Source: Tilletia caries (lineage: Eukaryota > Basidiomycota > Exobasidiomycetes > Tilletiales > Tilletiaceae). From it: a stretch of DNA of 64,000 nt. This document shows, piece by piece, positions 52,707 through 63,811 of the stretch (positions within the stretch are counted from its first letter, which is position 1; each line of letters begins with the position of its first letter). The position numbers and the translations under genes were made by a program. The DNA lies in assembly GCA_032718865.1 (NCBI GenBank), contig JALUTQ010000039.1, positions 1,736,001 to 1,800,000 on the forward strand, written 5' to 3'. The notes beneath the pieces are model-generated. The model searched no databases, was not told the DNA's origin, and saw only the letters and a program-made list of their open reading frames with translations.

Positions 52707-53420
52707 CAGGGCTCGGCTCCGACTATAGTCGCACGTTGTTTGGCATAGTCTTAGTCGTAGTCGTAGGCGTTTTTTGAACATCCGAAATAGTCATAGTCGT
52801 AAGTCTGACTATAGTGGCATAGTCGACTATAGTCGCAGGCTTTTGCGCAGCCAAAATTTGCACTATAGTGTGACTATAGCCAAAATTGTAACACCTGTGC
52901 GCCACTATAGTCGGACTTTGGGACAATAATTTTCGCACTATAGTTGCACGTCAAATTTCAGACTATAAATAATTATAGTGTAGGTCGCTTTTAATTGTCT
53001 AAAATCGGATATAGTCAGGCTATGGTTCGACTATCCAACGATAATATTCGCACCATGACTGGCTATAGTGTTTCATGGGCAATGGATGTCATAGTCTGAC
53101 TATAGCGGTGGCGGTCGGGTCTGCGGCTATAGTCGCAACTCCAAGCTATCGTCAGACCATGACATGCTATAGTCGGACAATAGCCGAATTGTTTGCTGCG
53201 ACTATAGCCTTGACGTCCAGCTATTGTCCGACTATAGTCGCAAAATTAATTTTAGACCAGATTTTTAACGACTATGGCGACTATTGTCTTACATTTTCTG
53301 GAGCATAGTCATAGTCATAGTCGTAAGTGCGACTATCAGCGGCTATGCCCATAGTCGCTCATAGTCGTATGAGGCTATAGTCGTGATAGTCGTAAAATCC
53401 CATAGTCGTGCCGAGCCCTG
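52707..53420 (+). mobile_element. hAT-type MITE, family E, complete copy
   Basis: Starts CAGGGCTCGGCTCC, ends GTGCCGAGCCCTG, flanked by the perfect 8-bp TSD TACATTAT. Length 714 bp, non-coding, filled with CTATAGTC/GACTATAG words. It is the reference for the two disrupted copies at 24050-29313 and 22935-31250. Confidence 0.95.
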
Positions 53421-53767
53421 TACATTATTATTTCTTGTCCATATTTATTTTTGAGCTTTTGCCCTCCAATTATTTTACTGTGCTTTTTTGGCTACAAGAA
53501 TTGATGCATTCAAATGGGGCGAGGGGAAGCTACACGAGGGGATGCAAGGGAAGGGGAGGCGAGGGTGACAGCCGGGCGTGCAATTCTCAGCATGAGATGG
53601 AGAGCAAGCGGATGAAGACTTTCCAGTCGTTCTCAACAGCTCAAGTAATCGGAAAGATCAGACAACATAAAAAAAGACAGAGACCATGCTTGAGATTGAG
53701 AGAGGACAGATTACATTGAGGTTGGCATGAGTGTGAGTGTGAGTTTCAGAAGAGTCAGGGGTCCATC

Positions 53768-54309
53768 TTATCCTGCGGCCCTGAGGGCCTCGTACTTGGC
53801 CTTCATCGCCTCGTACTTGCCCTCCAGGCAGCCGTATGCAACGAGCTGGTCGGACAGCTCGTCCTCCTTCTTCTGGAGGTTGTGGGCGGCATTGGCCAGC
53901 TTCCTGTGGGTGAGAAGGAAGGAAAAGAGAAGTCAGTATACATCTGAGTCGGAGCTCCACAACTAGAACCTCACTTACTTTTGGAGTCCCGAGATTTGGC
54001 GACTGTGAGAGCCGTGGAGGAACTTGGCCTCGTTGAGGATCTTGGCGAGGGCCATGTCGGCCGGACTCGTTGCCTGACCGCTCTCGGCGATTGTGATGTT
54101 TGAGCCGCTCACCGTGACATTGTTCCCGGTGCTGGTCGTGCCGCTGCCGCTTCCGCTGCCACCGGGAGCCTCGGACAGCTCCCGTGTGGACCCCGGGTGT
54201 GCTTTGAGGGCGGGCTGGATTCTGCCGGGGCCTTGCGCTTGGCGGCCGGCCCGGGCTGGTACTCGTCGGTGTCGTCTGCGATTAGCGAGCTGTGTGAATG
54301 GTCGGACAT
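53768..54309 (-). CDS. Small coiled-coil protein, two exons, unknown function
   Basis: ATG at 54309 (MSDHSHSSLIADDTDEYQPG). Exon 1 runs to 53981, followed by a 76-nt intron with strong borders (GTAAGT..CACAG, 53980-53905), then exon 2 to a TAA at 53768. The C-terminal 75 residues (ALAKILNEAKFLHGSHSRQI, NAAHNLQKKEDELSDQLVAY, KYEAMKAKYEALRAAG) form a heptad-like coiled coil; the middle is Gly/Ser/Thr-rich. One base in exon 1 near 54200 must be gained or lost to connect the start with the coiled coil, so this copy may be damaged or the start wrong. No transposon motif is seen; it may be a host gene. Confidence 0.5.
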
Positions 54310-55511
54310 TTGAGCTGTGTGTGTGTGTGTGAGGGAGGCGTTGAAAAGTGAAGAGTTCTGGCTGGAATGTGAAGAGGAGAAAGTCAGGAGGAAAGAAAGA
54401 AGAAGGGAAGAAAGGTCAGCGGTCTGCAACGAGCAAAGGAAGCAAAAGTACATTTCAGTTTCTCGTCAGTCTTTGGAGCTGTTCCCACGGTAGTCAGTAG
54501 CTGTCAACGCTCACACACTCGTATCTGTTTGCAACACTACCTTTGAATTTCTGCGATTGTCGTTGTTGACGGTCGTCTTGTTGACCAGGGCGACGACAAC
54601 GACGACAAGGTGGGTCGCACACTGCGAACTCGCACAGAATGTTCTGACACGGCGGAATAAAATAAAGTTTTAGAAGTTTTCGGATAAAGTTTAGGTTTAG
54701 CGTCGTCAGGAACAGGCTAGTCGGCGGTGTGGGGTATCTGACATCTGACTGCTTGACTATTATTGACTATTGACTCCTGGGGCGCACAGCAAGATCAAAA
54801 CCCGATAAGCGATCCTGCTTGACTCCTGACTGATGAGGCCTGAGGCCTGAGGCTTGAGTACTGACTCCTGAGGCGCACGGCCAGCTCAAAACCCGATGAG
54901 CGATCATCCATCAAGACGTCCTCTTGCGGAGGAGAGCAGAAGCGTTCATGGCCCACGTCCACGTCTCTGGCTTAGTCTCTCCCGCTATCCCGCTGCGGCT
55001 CCATATGTCCAGTGCGCGCTCCACTTGTCCCTATGTCGATCAGAAGTCTCGCTCTTGCTGAATCGCCTTTATGCTGATCTTTCTCTGCAGTCTTGGTGCA
55101 ACCTCTTGCTATGTGACTGACAATGGTAAGTGAAAGCACACTTCCAGCATGCAATGGAAGCTGTGTCACTGTGCGTATTGTATAAAGCTAAATCGCAACT
55201 AAGGAGCAATCTATTCGACCTAAAATTGCCCAAGTGCCTCTTGGGCCGGCGATATATAACATATAGAAAATCATCACAAACCGGTTCAAAGCTTTTGTGC
55301 TCGGGTCGGACTTATAGATTGCTCTATTCTTGGTCATGACATTGGTTTGCACCTTTATCCACCTGCTGAACTTTATAATGTTATGACTTATGATGGACCA
55401 TGAGATCAATACCTGGCTGAACAGGCACGCAAGCCGCAGTGGTCAGTGGTGTAAGCCCTAAAATGTAAAACCTACTCATTTCCAAGAAACACGATGGAAC
55501 AGAGGCTAATA
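54310..55511. other. Intergenic stretch with a short direct repeat
   Basis: Two 43-bp copies of GACTCCTG(A/G)GGCGCAC..CAAAACCCGAT(A/G)AGCGATC lie at 54774-54816 and 54862-54905, with GAGGCCT/GAGGCTT steps between them. A 74-codon ORF (54896-55120, plus) is not convincing. 55190-55500 is AT-rich and empty. Confidence 0.5.
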
Positions 55512-55894
55512 CAGTTGGACCTCGGTTAAGCTATGCGCTTAGTAAGTAATACCTCGACTAAGTCATGAAATTTGGCTGGTCCCAAGTCGGTCATAGACTT
55601 TTCCGAGGATATAACTGTTTTGAGGTCCAAAATGACCCTATTCAGACTCAATTTGGTCGAAAGACTCCAATACTAGCTGCCAAAAAGTTGCCATCTGGCG
55701 TCTAAAAGGTCTTAGATCGTGGTCTTTGCGCCAGAAACGCTGCCAAAGATGAACCAAGCGATTTTCTCGGCCGAGAAAATGCTCATAGCCTGAACTCGGA
55801 ACAAGTGACCACTCTGATTTTGTAAAGTCATTACCTCATTTAAGTCTTAGAAAAAGGTCCGCACCGACTGTATGACTGAAACGAGGTCCAACTG
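55512..55894 (+). mobile_element. Pogo/Tc1-type MITE
   Basis: Terminal repeats CAGTTGGACCTCG/CGAGGTCCAACTG next to TA dinucleotides on both sides, the signature of pogo/Tc1 elements. 383 bp, no ORF. Confidence 0.85.
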
Positions 55895-56107
55895 TATACA
55901 ACCGATTTTGATGTGGATCCTCACAATGACTCTTTGTTGCAATCGAATCGTTCATGTTCCACACCTCAACCTTCTACACAGCTTTTTTGCTTGTCTCTAA
56001 CAGATGTGGTCATCTTATGTTCAACAGAGAAAATAGGGTGCATATTTATTGTAAGTTGAAGTGAAAGGATGGAAGGATGAGGGAGTGGAAGACAAGATTA
56101 TCACTTA

Positions 56108-56441
56108 GAGTGCGTACAGCTGCCGCGTCTTCCATGACGCTACTACGTAAAATTGCGTCATGTGATATCCGATACCGCGGTAGCGTCATGACCCGTACAG
56201 CTGACCACACGTGACGCAGAGTCTTGCGTCATGACGCAGTTTTCTCAATGCAAAAGTGCGTCGACCTCCAGAGGTCGACGCACCGTGATTTGACATCTCA
56301 CATTGTTCTGTCTTCTTCCAGACTGCAGCTGTACGCACTTTGACGCTGATCTCACGATTTGTCACACTCGCACCAGGTTTCGAATTTCTCCGTCATGGAA
56401 TGCATTTTCAATGTCAAAATCACAGGCAGCTGTACGCACTC
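56108..56441 (+). mobile_element. Harbinger-type MITE (second family)
   Basis: Terminal repeats GAGTGCGTACAGCTGC/GCAGCTGTACGCACTC, TSD TTA on both sides, 334 bp. GCGTCATGACGC palindromes and a CGACCTC..GAGGTCG pair are internal; the latter also occurs in the 42-kb MITE (CGACCTCCGGAGGTCG). It also contains an internal GCAGCTGTACGCAC near 56325. Confidence 0.9.
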
Positions 56442-57566
56442 TTACATTCTTCAACGTATTTGGGCCTAAAGGTGGAGGAACGGTATTCCCCATTTTTTGT
56501 TGTCACGAGAAGAGAAAGCCCTCTCTGCCCCTGGTGGAAAACATTTACGGATTCATCAGCTTGGAAAAAAGAAAAGTATCACTTACACTCAATGATCGCA
56601 ACATTTTTGTATTAATTTGGGCCTTGCGAGCTCACACAAACCCAAATAGATCCCGTATGACACGGGCTACTTGATGCCTGTGTCTGCTTTCTTCTTCGAA
56701 CGCGGCCAGTCTCAAGTTGAATATGCATGTACCGGTATCGTCTTGAGGAGTTTGTATAATTAATATGAAGGGGACATATCGGTAAATATCTACGAGAATG
56801 TGTCTGTTTTACGTGTAGAAATGTGAAGACCAACAAAGAAAAGTGCTGAGCTCCGTGGTGCCGACCAATGACTGCTGAAGCTAATGCGCTCGATGTCTAT
56901 GTGTGAGTCTTGCTGTCTTTCTAAGGTTGTAGATCCGTGACTAATCAGACCCTGAAATCTTTCAAGTTGGCTATTCGGAGCTTCCAATCTTTATTCTTGC
57001 TATCCGCTCACGGCTGAAAAGCTTAACCCCGATCTCCATTGCTTCCTTCTGCGTGAGCAATAATTTTCGCGCGGATATACATTTTCAACGTCAACTTTGG
57101 CAAGCGCACCTCAGATAAAAGTCCGCCGGTTTCGAGAAACCGTTGTCCTCAGCGCAGTGAGTTAAAGAGCCACAATCCATGCTGTCTCAGCTTCTCACTG
57201 AACCCGACGATACGCATCACGGGCGGGTCGTCGTCATCGGTACTACTAGCTAGTGAGTCTCTAGCTCTACCACACCATGCCTACCGAACTTTGTCCTGCC
57301 GCTAACTTATTCCGATCCACACACAGTCATGAATCACATGACGCCGCGCTCCTTCGTCGCCTTCCGCGCCACATTAATGTTCCTCTGCCCGATTTTTCTG
57401 CTTGACTCTCGATAATTAAACCTCATCTTGCTCGTCACGTGCGGAAGTCTCATCTCACCCTCAGGGATCTCTTGCACCTCGCACATCTGATAGGGGGGTT
57501 AGGATTTAAGTGGGCCGCTGGTGACCTGCTGAATGTGAGCTGCCCAGTGATCTTTACATCTTCTCT
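56442..57566. other. Intergenic stretch
   Basis: 56458-56520 repeats 51388-51450 (GGTGGAGGAACGGTATTCCC, CCATTTTTTG), an orphan copy of the leader before the DDE fragment at 51.6 kb. Beyond this I see no gene or clear repeat. Confidence 0.5.
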
Positions 57567-57994
57567 CACCCAGATGCAGCGGCAGCGACATTGCGGATCT
57601 GGTCGTCCGCTCCCTTCAACATCTCGTCCACCACGTCGAGAAGCGGAAGTACATCCTTCGACTCATCCCCGATCAGCGCGTTCTTTGGCTCGACGAGGAC
57701 GAAAGCTTCTACGGCGTCGCCGATGATGGGCTCTTTCTGCTTGTATTCCGCGAGCAATTTGTACGTCCTAGCAGCTTTGCACACTACTACTGGCGCCTGC
57801 AACAGGAGCCCGGCAAGGTCTTCCTGCTAGGTGCCGGAGGTACTGAGCTACCACCTTCGAGAAGGTCGCCCGCCATACGTGTTCGGGGGATATTGGTAGC
57901 GCTCGGGGGCAGGCCTGTGCGGTCCCTTGGGAGCGACCAGGCAAACGTCCGAGCCATGCCTTTGGCCGGCGCGCCACTGGCATGGAGGCAGTAA
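57567..57994 (+). pseudogene. Exon-like coding fragment, unknown conserved domain
   Basis: After a likely 3' splice site (CTCACCCAG) an open frame of about 140 codons reads SGSDIADLVVRSLQHLVHHV, KRKYILRLIPDQRVLWLDED, DDGLFLLVFREQFVRPSSFA, YYWRLQQEPGKVFLLGAGG, then a less structured tail to a TAA at 57994. The composition and hydrophobic pattern are those of a folded alpha/beta domain. I cannot name it. The upstream exons are not visible, and the foldback element begins 120 bp downstream. Confidence 0.45.
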
Positions 57995-58113
57995 TCCGTG
58001 CTGCCGGCGGGCAAGGCCGCAAGATGTGCACTTAGGGCGTGTCAGTCCTTCCCTCTCTCCGATCCGCCCAATTCTCTCTCTCCGATCCGCCCCAAATCCC
58101 CTTACCCATACCG

Positions 58114-59444
58114 TAAGGTTGTCCACGGAGTAACGCGGAAGGCTCCGCCTCCGCACTTCCAAATTTCGCCGGAATATTGACTTTTTGAGGTGAGCTCCGC
58201 CTCCGCAGAATAAGACAGAGCTGGAAAACCAGCTCCGCGACCCGACGGAATTATACAGAAGTTGAAATCCCAGCTCCGCGCTCCGCGCTTTTTCTGTGCG
58301 TTTTCATAATGCTCCTCCGTGCTCCGTGCATGCGGAGCTCAGAATTCCGCGGAATTCCGTCGGAGCGCAGTGGTGGTATAAGTTTCTCTCAGATTGACTC
58401 TAACACAATCAGATCTATAAATTCACCGTCCCACATTGTTGCGGTATTGACTCCAGTGCTATTTTGAAGCTCTCAACGGATGATGATGCCTGTCTTATCT
58501 CCTGAGCGTGTCTCGACGATGCCTATTTATACACCCGCCGCCCCGTACCGCGCCCTCTCCTCCAAGGATTAGAGTTCATGGGCCCTTCCTAACTCAGGCC
58601 CATCAAGGACATCCGCTTTCCCGCAATACGGGGTTTTCCAATGAACGCAGCTCCAATCAAGGTCGTCCCCGGAGTTGACGCGGAGCTGGGATTTTGCGGA
58701 CTCCGCACTCCTCCGACGGAGGGCTCCGCCTCCGGCGGAGCGCGGAACTCACTTTTCAGAAATTTTTGATCTAAGAAAAGCACGGACTCCGCCTGGAGGA
58801 CTCCGCCGGAATTTACGCGGAGCGCGGAACCCAATCCTGGGCCCACTGCCCAAAAGTGCGGAGCACGGACCCGTCAAAATGATGTGACAATTCCGGCGGA
58901 ATTTCTGCGGAATTCCGACGGAGCTGTGAGGTCACGTGATGGTCAAAAATAGAGGTCACGTGACCTCATTTTGGGTGCGCTCCGCCGTAATTCTGCAAGA
59001 GTTCCGCGGAAATGTGCGGAATTCCGAGAAAATAGGCATCGTCGAGACACGCTCAGGAGATAAGACAGGCATCATCATCCGTTGAGAGCTTCAAAATAGC
59101 ACTGGAGTCAATACCGCAACAATGTGGGACGGTGAATTTATAGATCTGATTGTGTTAGAGTCATTCTGAGAGAAACTTATACCACCACTGCGCTCCGACG
59201 GAATTCCGCGGAATTCTGAGCTCCGCATGCACGGAGCACGGAGGAGCATTATGAAAACGCACAGAAAAAGCGCGGAGCGCGGAGCTGGGATTTCAACTTC
59301 TGTATAATTCCGTCGGGTCGCGGAGCTGGTTTTCCAGCTCTGTCTTATTCTGCGGAGGCGGAGCTCACCTCAAAAAGTCAATATTCCGGCGGAATTTGGA
59401 AGTGCGGAGGCGGAGCCCTCCGCGTTACTCCAGCGACAACCTTA
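58114..59444. mobile_element. Foldback-type element with 415-bp inverted arms
   Basis: Left arm 58114-58528 and right arm 59030-59444 are near-perfect inverse copies, separated by about 500 bp. Ends read TAAGGTTGTC/GACAACCTTA, like the TAAGG hAT MITEs, and both arms are full of GGAATTCCG/CTCCGC words. No 8-bp TSD is seen (CCATACCG left, TCCTTAAC right). Transcribed, it would form a very long hairpin. Confidence 0.85.
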
Positions 59445-60933
59445 TCCTTAACCCTCGTCAAAGCTCTTCCCGACACCATAGTTCCAGTGGCGTCTTCGTG
59501 ATCTCGACCCATGCGGAAGAGAAATTCTTGAATAGCGGAGCGAATGTTGTTTCCTAGGCGAGGTTGCGCGAGCGACGGGCTCAGTGCTGTTTTGATGTTT
59601 GCCAGAGGTGCCTTGTTGTCGATATGTCGAAAAAAATCTTGAGAAAGACCGTGATAGATCTGGGTGTCCCATGGGTACGAGTGGCCGCCCACAGCAGAGT
59701 TTAGTGCCGATAGTCCCACTATCGCGATGAGTCTCCGCTCCATCTCTCGAGCAACGTCGCTGCTGCGAATTTCATAGGCATCTGCAGCTGGCATGCCGAC
59801 ATCTCGCAGAGCCCAGATAGACATGCTCGCTGCGGGACCGCGCATCTTGAGCCAGTTACCAAGCCTGGTATGCGGTGAAAGCACCTTATCCGCTTCCAGC
59901 CGGTCCTTGACGTCTTCGGCAAAGGTCTGCCCAGCGTACTTGAGCGCGAACTTGATCGGTCGATTACCGCATGGCGCATTCAAACGTTGCCTGTTCTCGC
60001 ACGGTGCGGAATAGTGAGCGTCGGCTGGAAATTGTAAGTCGTAAGCGTCCAAGTCGTTCAAAGTTCCGAGGGAGTCTTGGCGAATGTAAAGTTTCCTTTT
60101 CCCATCGCGCTCAAAAGCGTCGGGGTAATCGGCAGGATAGAAGCTGAGAGGCTGCAGCGCCAAAGAGAGGAGAGCTTCGAAGTTTGATGAGATGACGATG
60201 AGCTCGACCGCTGCCTTGACGATGCTGAGAGGGACGTCAACGGTCAAGCTCGTCCAGCCTGTGCTTCAAGATCACCAGACCAGCGACATCCGCTCGAGCT
60301 TGCTGCAGTGCGTCAGCGGAAGGAGTTGTCATGGCTGAGGCCAGCGCACTACGAAGTTGTTGTTGCTGCTGTACTCGGATAGCTCCAAGTTCACGGATCC
60401 TCGCTTCATCTGCAATCCTGCGTCTAGCCTGTAAATCATAGGAACAGGAAAAGATGGACTCTTATCAGTAAGTTGTGATACTTACCAAGAACAACCAGAG
60501 ATCCGAAAACATCCGAATTTGCCAAAGAGGTAGAGGGACGGTGGTGGTCTTCGGAGGGCTGGAAATTGCGTCGATTGCGGAGAGTAGTCATCGTTCCAGT
60601 CAAGGCCCAGGCCTTGCTTCGGTTCCGAAGTAGTGTAGGTTGGGACGGTTGACTGTAACTTCTTCTCGGGTAATATCCTTTATCATAACTAGACTCCGAA
60701 GCGGGCTAACCGCTGAAGAGGCTATCTCCATAAGTTCCGATACGCCCGGGGCTCGAGGTCCCATACCTAATCTGAGTGGTTCTTCTGCCACTGCCTCTGC
60801 CAGCGATACGGCTTCCACCATATGTCCATCTGCGCTCGCGCAAGCTGTTCCCGTCATCTAATGCTGCTGCTTCAGGTGCCACGGTCCAGTCCACCACCGC
60901 CGCCGGATCTACCGTCCGAACCTTTACCGTCAT
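59445..60933 (-). pseudogene. Decayed gene of unknown function, truncated by the foldback element
   Basis: ATG at 60933 (MTVKVRTVDPAAVVDWTVAP) leads into a Gly/Arg/Tyr/Ser-rich region (YGGSRIAGRGSGRRTTQIRY). An in-frame TAG at 60706 is followed, still in frame, by YYPRRSYSQPSQP and MTTLRNRRNFQPSEDHHRPS. A 57-nt intron (60429-60485) leads to a coiled-coil stretch (ARIRELGAIRVQQQQQLRSA). At about 60245 the frame changes, and a 270-residue globular part follows (TVDVPLSIVKAAVELIVISS, AGQTFAEDVKDRLEADK, VGGHSYPWDTQIYHGLSQDF) to the element edge. The family is not recognised. Confidence 0.5.
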
Positions 60934-61192
60934 CGCAGCCGCTATAAGTGTCTGTCAAAAAGCATCCACCGCACCCGAAAACGCTTAAAGCGATCCATTC
61001 ATTTAAAGGAAGGGACGCATCACCAAGCACAACCTCGAACTGAGAATGCGGGCGCACAAAGCCAGGGGTTTCATCAACACCGAAACCAAAGCGATGCGTC
61101 TTGAGTTTAAGATCACTGCGGCTCAAGTGCGTCGTATGGTTAGTTCCGGTATTGGCAGTATCGAATTCGAATTTCGAGCCTAGTGATTGCAA
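60872..61192 (-). pseudogene. Coding-like fragment, unknown
   Basis: On the minus strand, after a possible 3' splice site (CACTAG), an open frame reads GSKFEFDTANTGTNHTTHLS, LKLKTHRFGFGVDETPGFVR and FEVVLGDASLPLNEWIALSV down to a stop near 60872. An upstream piece (LAVNVWTLEANAG, about 61310) could be joined by an intron starting GTGACA. No family recognised. Confidence 0.3.
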
Positions 61193-62026
61193 TTATTGGC
61201 GCTTGTGGATTGCCGCCCACCCGGACGCATGTCCCCGAAACAAAGGTGAGGATGCTCATCCAGATGTCACCTGCGTTTGCCTCCAGAGTCCAGACATTGA
61301 CTGCTAAGCAAGTATGATTCTCAATTCTCATTCTCCGCGTATAGCAACGGAACCCCAAGAGCACACGCGTCGCTCGGGTCGACTATGGCGCAGCTATCAA
61401 GTCACTTCCGCGGATGATGTGCAAACAGCCGCGAAGAAGAGGGCCAATCAGAAAGATAGGTCTGCTAAGAAGAAGACAGTCGACGCCTGGCACCGCCCAG
61501 CGCAACGTCCATATGGAATATGGATTCCGATCAAGCCAAGACTGCGAGAACTCGCATTGTAAAGAAGATAACTACCCTGGTGAGATCAGTTATTGCTCTG
61601 CGAGCGGCTATATTGTCGACCATTAGTTTTACCACCGATATCCGATGCTGATCTGTGAACTTCTGGTTTGGTTTCCGCTGTTAGATCAACGTGGCTCATG
61701 CCTCATGATCTGCATCGCATCAGCGTCCTTGCCATCTTTTGTCATCACGGAGACAAGGTTCACGCAAAGGTATGCGGAAGACAGTAAAGTAGAAAGCTAT
61801 TCGCATCCACCCTTCAGGCCTGTCGTCACGACCTCACACTCGGAATCGTAGGCCTATCGTTCATGGGGTCATTGTCTTGCTGATTCTCCTGTGGCCGTCT
61901 CAAATGTCGAGGACGAGGTTTTTACCGCCGCCAATGCGCCCATCGAGGCAATCTTGGAATGGCTCAAGCACAAGTCAAAGATAAGCGAGTCCTGGCCTCA
62001 GCTAAGAGATATATATACTCGCTAGC
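61193..62026. other. Stretch with weak coding signals
   Basis: An 82-codon plus ORF (61314-61562) is basic and ends in a normal stop. At 61880-62020 a short frame reads NVEDEVFTAANAPIEAILEW and KHKSKISESWPQLRDIYTR, which looks coding and may be an upstream exon of the next gene. Not assignable. Confidence 0.35.
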
Positions 62027-63051
62027 ATGGTTGACATTATACGTGAGTAGCTTCCCTTTCCCTGATCGTACGATGTGTACGCTCGCTGCTCAATTGTGAT
62101 TTACTCGCGACGTCAATACATCAAAAATAGATCCGGCTGTCAAGCACCGGGCTGCGGAGATCTTTCCCGAGTCGGAGGACCCAGTGGAAAAAGCTCGCAG
62201 AGTTGCCTTGCCAGGCCTCGGCAACTTCCTTCACTTCGTATACTTTGTAACTTGGAAGTGAGAACTAGTAGTGAAACTTTCACTATACTTTGGCCTCCGA
62301 GCCGTCGAAAAAAAGATAGTGAACTTTCACTTTGGCGGGGCTGGAAAAGTGAAGAAAGTATGGAGATAGTGAGTTCGTCTTCATGTTAAACTTGAAGTCA
62401 CTTGCTATCACTAGTAGTGCTGCCAAGTTAAGGTAGTCGCTAGTAAGTAACTATCCAGTCAGGAAAGTAACTAATAGTTTACTACCCAGTTGCTCTCAAC
62501 ACTTTATGATATTATTGAACACTCCTCATTTCACATCACTTTGTAAAACTCTTACAACTATCTTCACTACCTAGTGACTTGGTAGAACTCTGATGAGACA
62601 AAACCAGAAACCACCGCGGTCTTCTATGTGGCCGCAACGGTCGCAAAAAGCGCTCAAACTAGAAGTCACTATCTCAACTTTTCATAACTAAACTATACTT
62701 TGTCGGCCGGCTGAGACCTTCACTTTCACTTTCACTATACTTTGTCCGAAAAATCGCTCACTATCTTCACTTGCCGAGCTCTGTGCCTTGCGGAGGATGT
62801 GGATAAAATGGACCAACGATCTCAACAAGGGACGGAATTGCCCTGTGTCGACCTGTTTGACACGTTCAAAGGCTTCGGCCTCGAGGTTAGAGGTTGTCCG
62901 GGTCAGTCGGAAGACTTACTCTTCGCTTCAGGAACGGCCACGGCTACCTACTCCTCTCATCAGAGTTCGGAAAGACACCCTGACGATGATCATTGGCGGA
63001 TCTCTCCTCAACAAGAATCGATGGGTGGCTATAGTTAAAGTTTTGTTCTAG
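62027..63051 (+). pseudogene. Unknown gene interrupted by a hAT MITE
   Basis: ATG at 62027 starts a short exon (to 62042), then an 88-nt GT..AG intron (62043-62130) restores the frame exactly: VKHRAAEIFPESEDPVEKAR and RVAL up to 62211. The MITE at 62212-62783 plus its duplicated 8-mer interrupts the codons; directly after it the same frame continues RRMWIKWTNDLNKGRNCPVS, LEVVRVSRKTYSSLQERPR and RKDTLTMIIGGSLLNKNRW to a TAG at 63051. The family is not recognised; it is basic and may bind nucleic acid. Confidence 0.55.
62212..62783 (+). mobile_element. hAT-type MITE, family J
   Basis: Ends CAGGCCTCGGCAACTTCC and CACTTGCCGAGCTCTG, perfect 8-bp TSD TGCCTTGC (62204-62211 and 62784-62791). The interior is rich in AAAGTGAA/TTCACTTT words. 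No ORF. Confidence 0.9.
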
Positions 63052-63448
63052 GCGGCTTTGCCGCCCAAAGTATAGTAAAGTTTTTACTATAAGTTATCAT
63101 TAATAGTTTGACAGGTTATCGTAGTGAAAATAGTTTATATATAGAAGCCAGTTTAAGAAGGTAGCCTAAACCCTAGTCAGGTCATTTTACTCACTTTGAA
63201 ATCGTTTCCGAACACCATAAGCTCTTGCAGCTGTAATATACACAAGACACTGGTCATCTTACATTCTTATCACACAAATTCACACTGCACGAATTTGCTT
63301 TTGCGTTACTTTTGTTAGTTTGGCAAACCTTCGAGACGTATCGACCGAAGAAGGGGCGTGTTTGTCTGGCGCAGAGGCCTCGTAGATATATTAAAAGTCA
63401 GTCGCAAATTGGCAACCCCAGAGGAGGCGGACTTATTGGTATTAGTAA
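63052..63448. other. Intergenic stretch
   Basis: Starts with an AAAGTATAGTAAAG repeat related to family J. No gene is supported here. Confidence 0.4.
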
Positions 63449-63811
63449 TCAACCAGTAGACGGGTTTTCTTCTCGAGCGCTTATAAATGCGGCGGCCTTG
63501 CGGGTTGTCTCGGTCATCTTCTTAGGATCCTGGTCTTTGTCTTCGTGCTTCTTGTCTTTTTCTCGTTTGATGATTTTGGTTGCTGGGAAGGGTAAATTGT
63601 TGTCGATGCCGTAAAGACTCAACTTCGAGTAAAAAATCAGCGTCTCGCTCGTCTTACCGAAAGTTTTGCATTCGACTCGGCCGTTCGGGCAAGCTTTTCT
63701 CCTCATCATTCTCGATATTATAGCTTGCAAGGCCGGTCCGAATCGAATCGCTGGCGGAACCTGACTTGCTATTATTTGTGTCCTTCTGGAAGTTTTTGCA
63801 CCAGCCACCAT
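63449..63811 (-). CDS. Hypothetical small basic protein
   Basis: ATG at 63811 in a good context, 120 residues to a stop at 63449. It begins MVAGAKTSRRTQIIASQVPP and has an ordered centre (FGPALQAIISRMMRRKACPN, TLIFYSKLSLYGIDNN) and a Lys/Asp/Glu-rich tail (REKDKKHEDKDQDPKK). It could be the first exon of a longer gene or a whole small protein. No family recognised; the composition looks coding. Confidence 0.4.
   Translation of the reverse strand: MVAGAKTSRRTQIIASQVPPAIRFGPALQAIISRMMRRKACPNGRVECKTFGKTSETLIFYSKLSLYGIDNNLPFPATKIIKREKDKKHEDKDQDPKKMTETTRKAAAFISAREENPSTG

Noticed and set aside
57566..57802. Minus-strand ORF at 57.6 kb
   Set aside because: The plus-strand frame over the same bases has a far more protein-like pattern and follows a splice-acceptor-like site.
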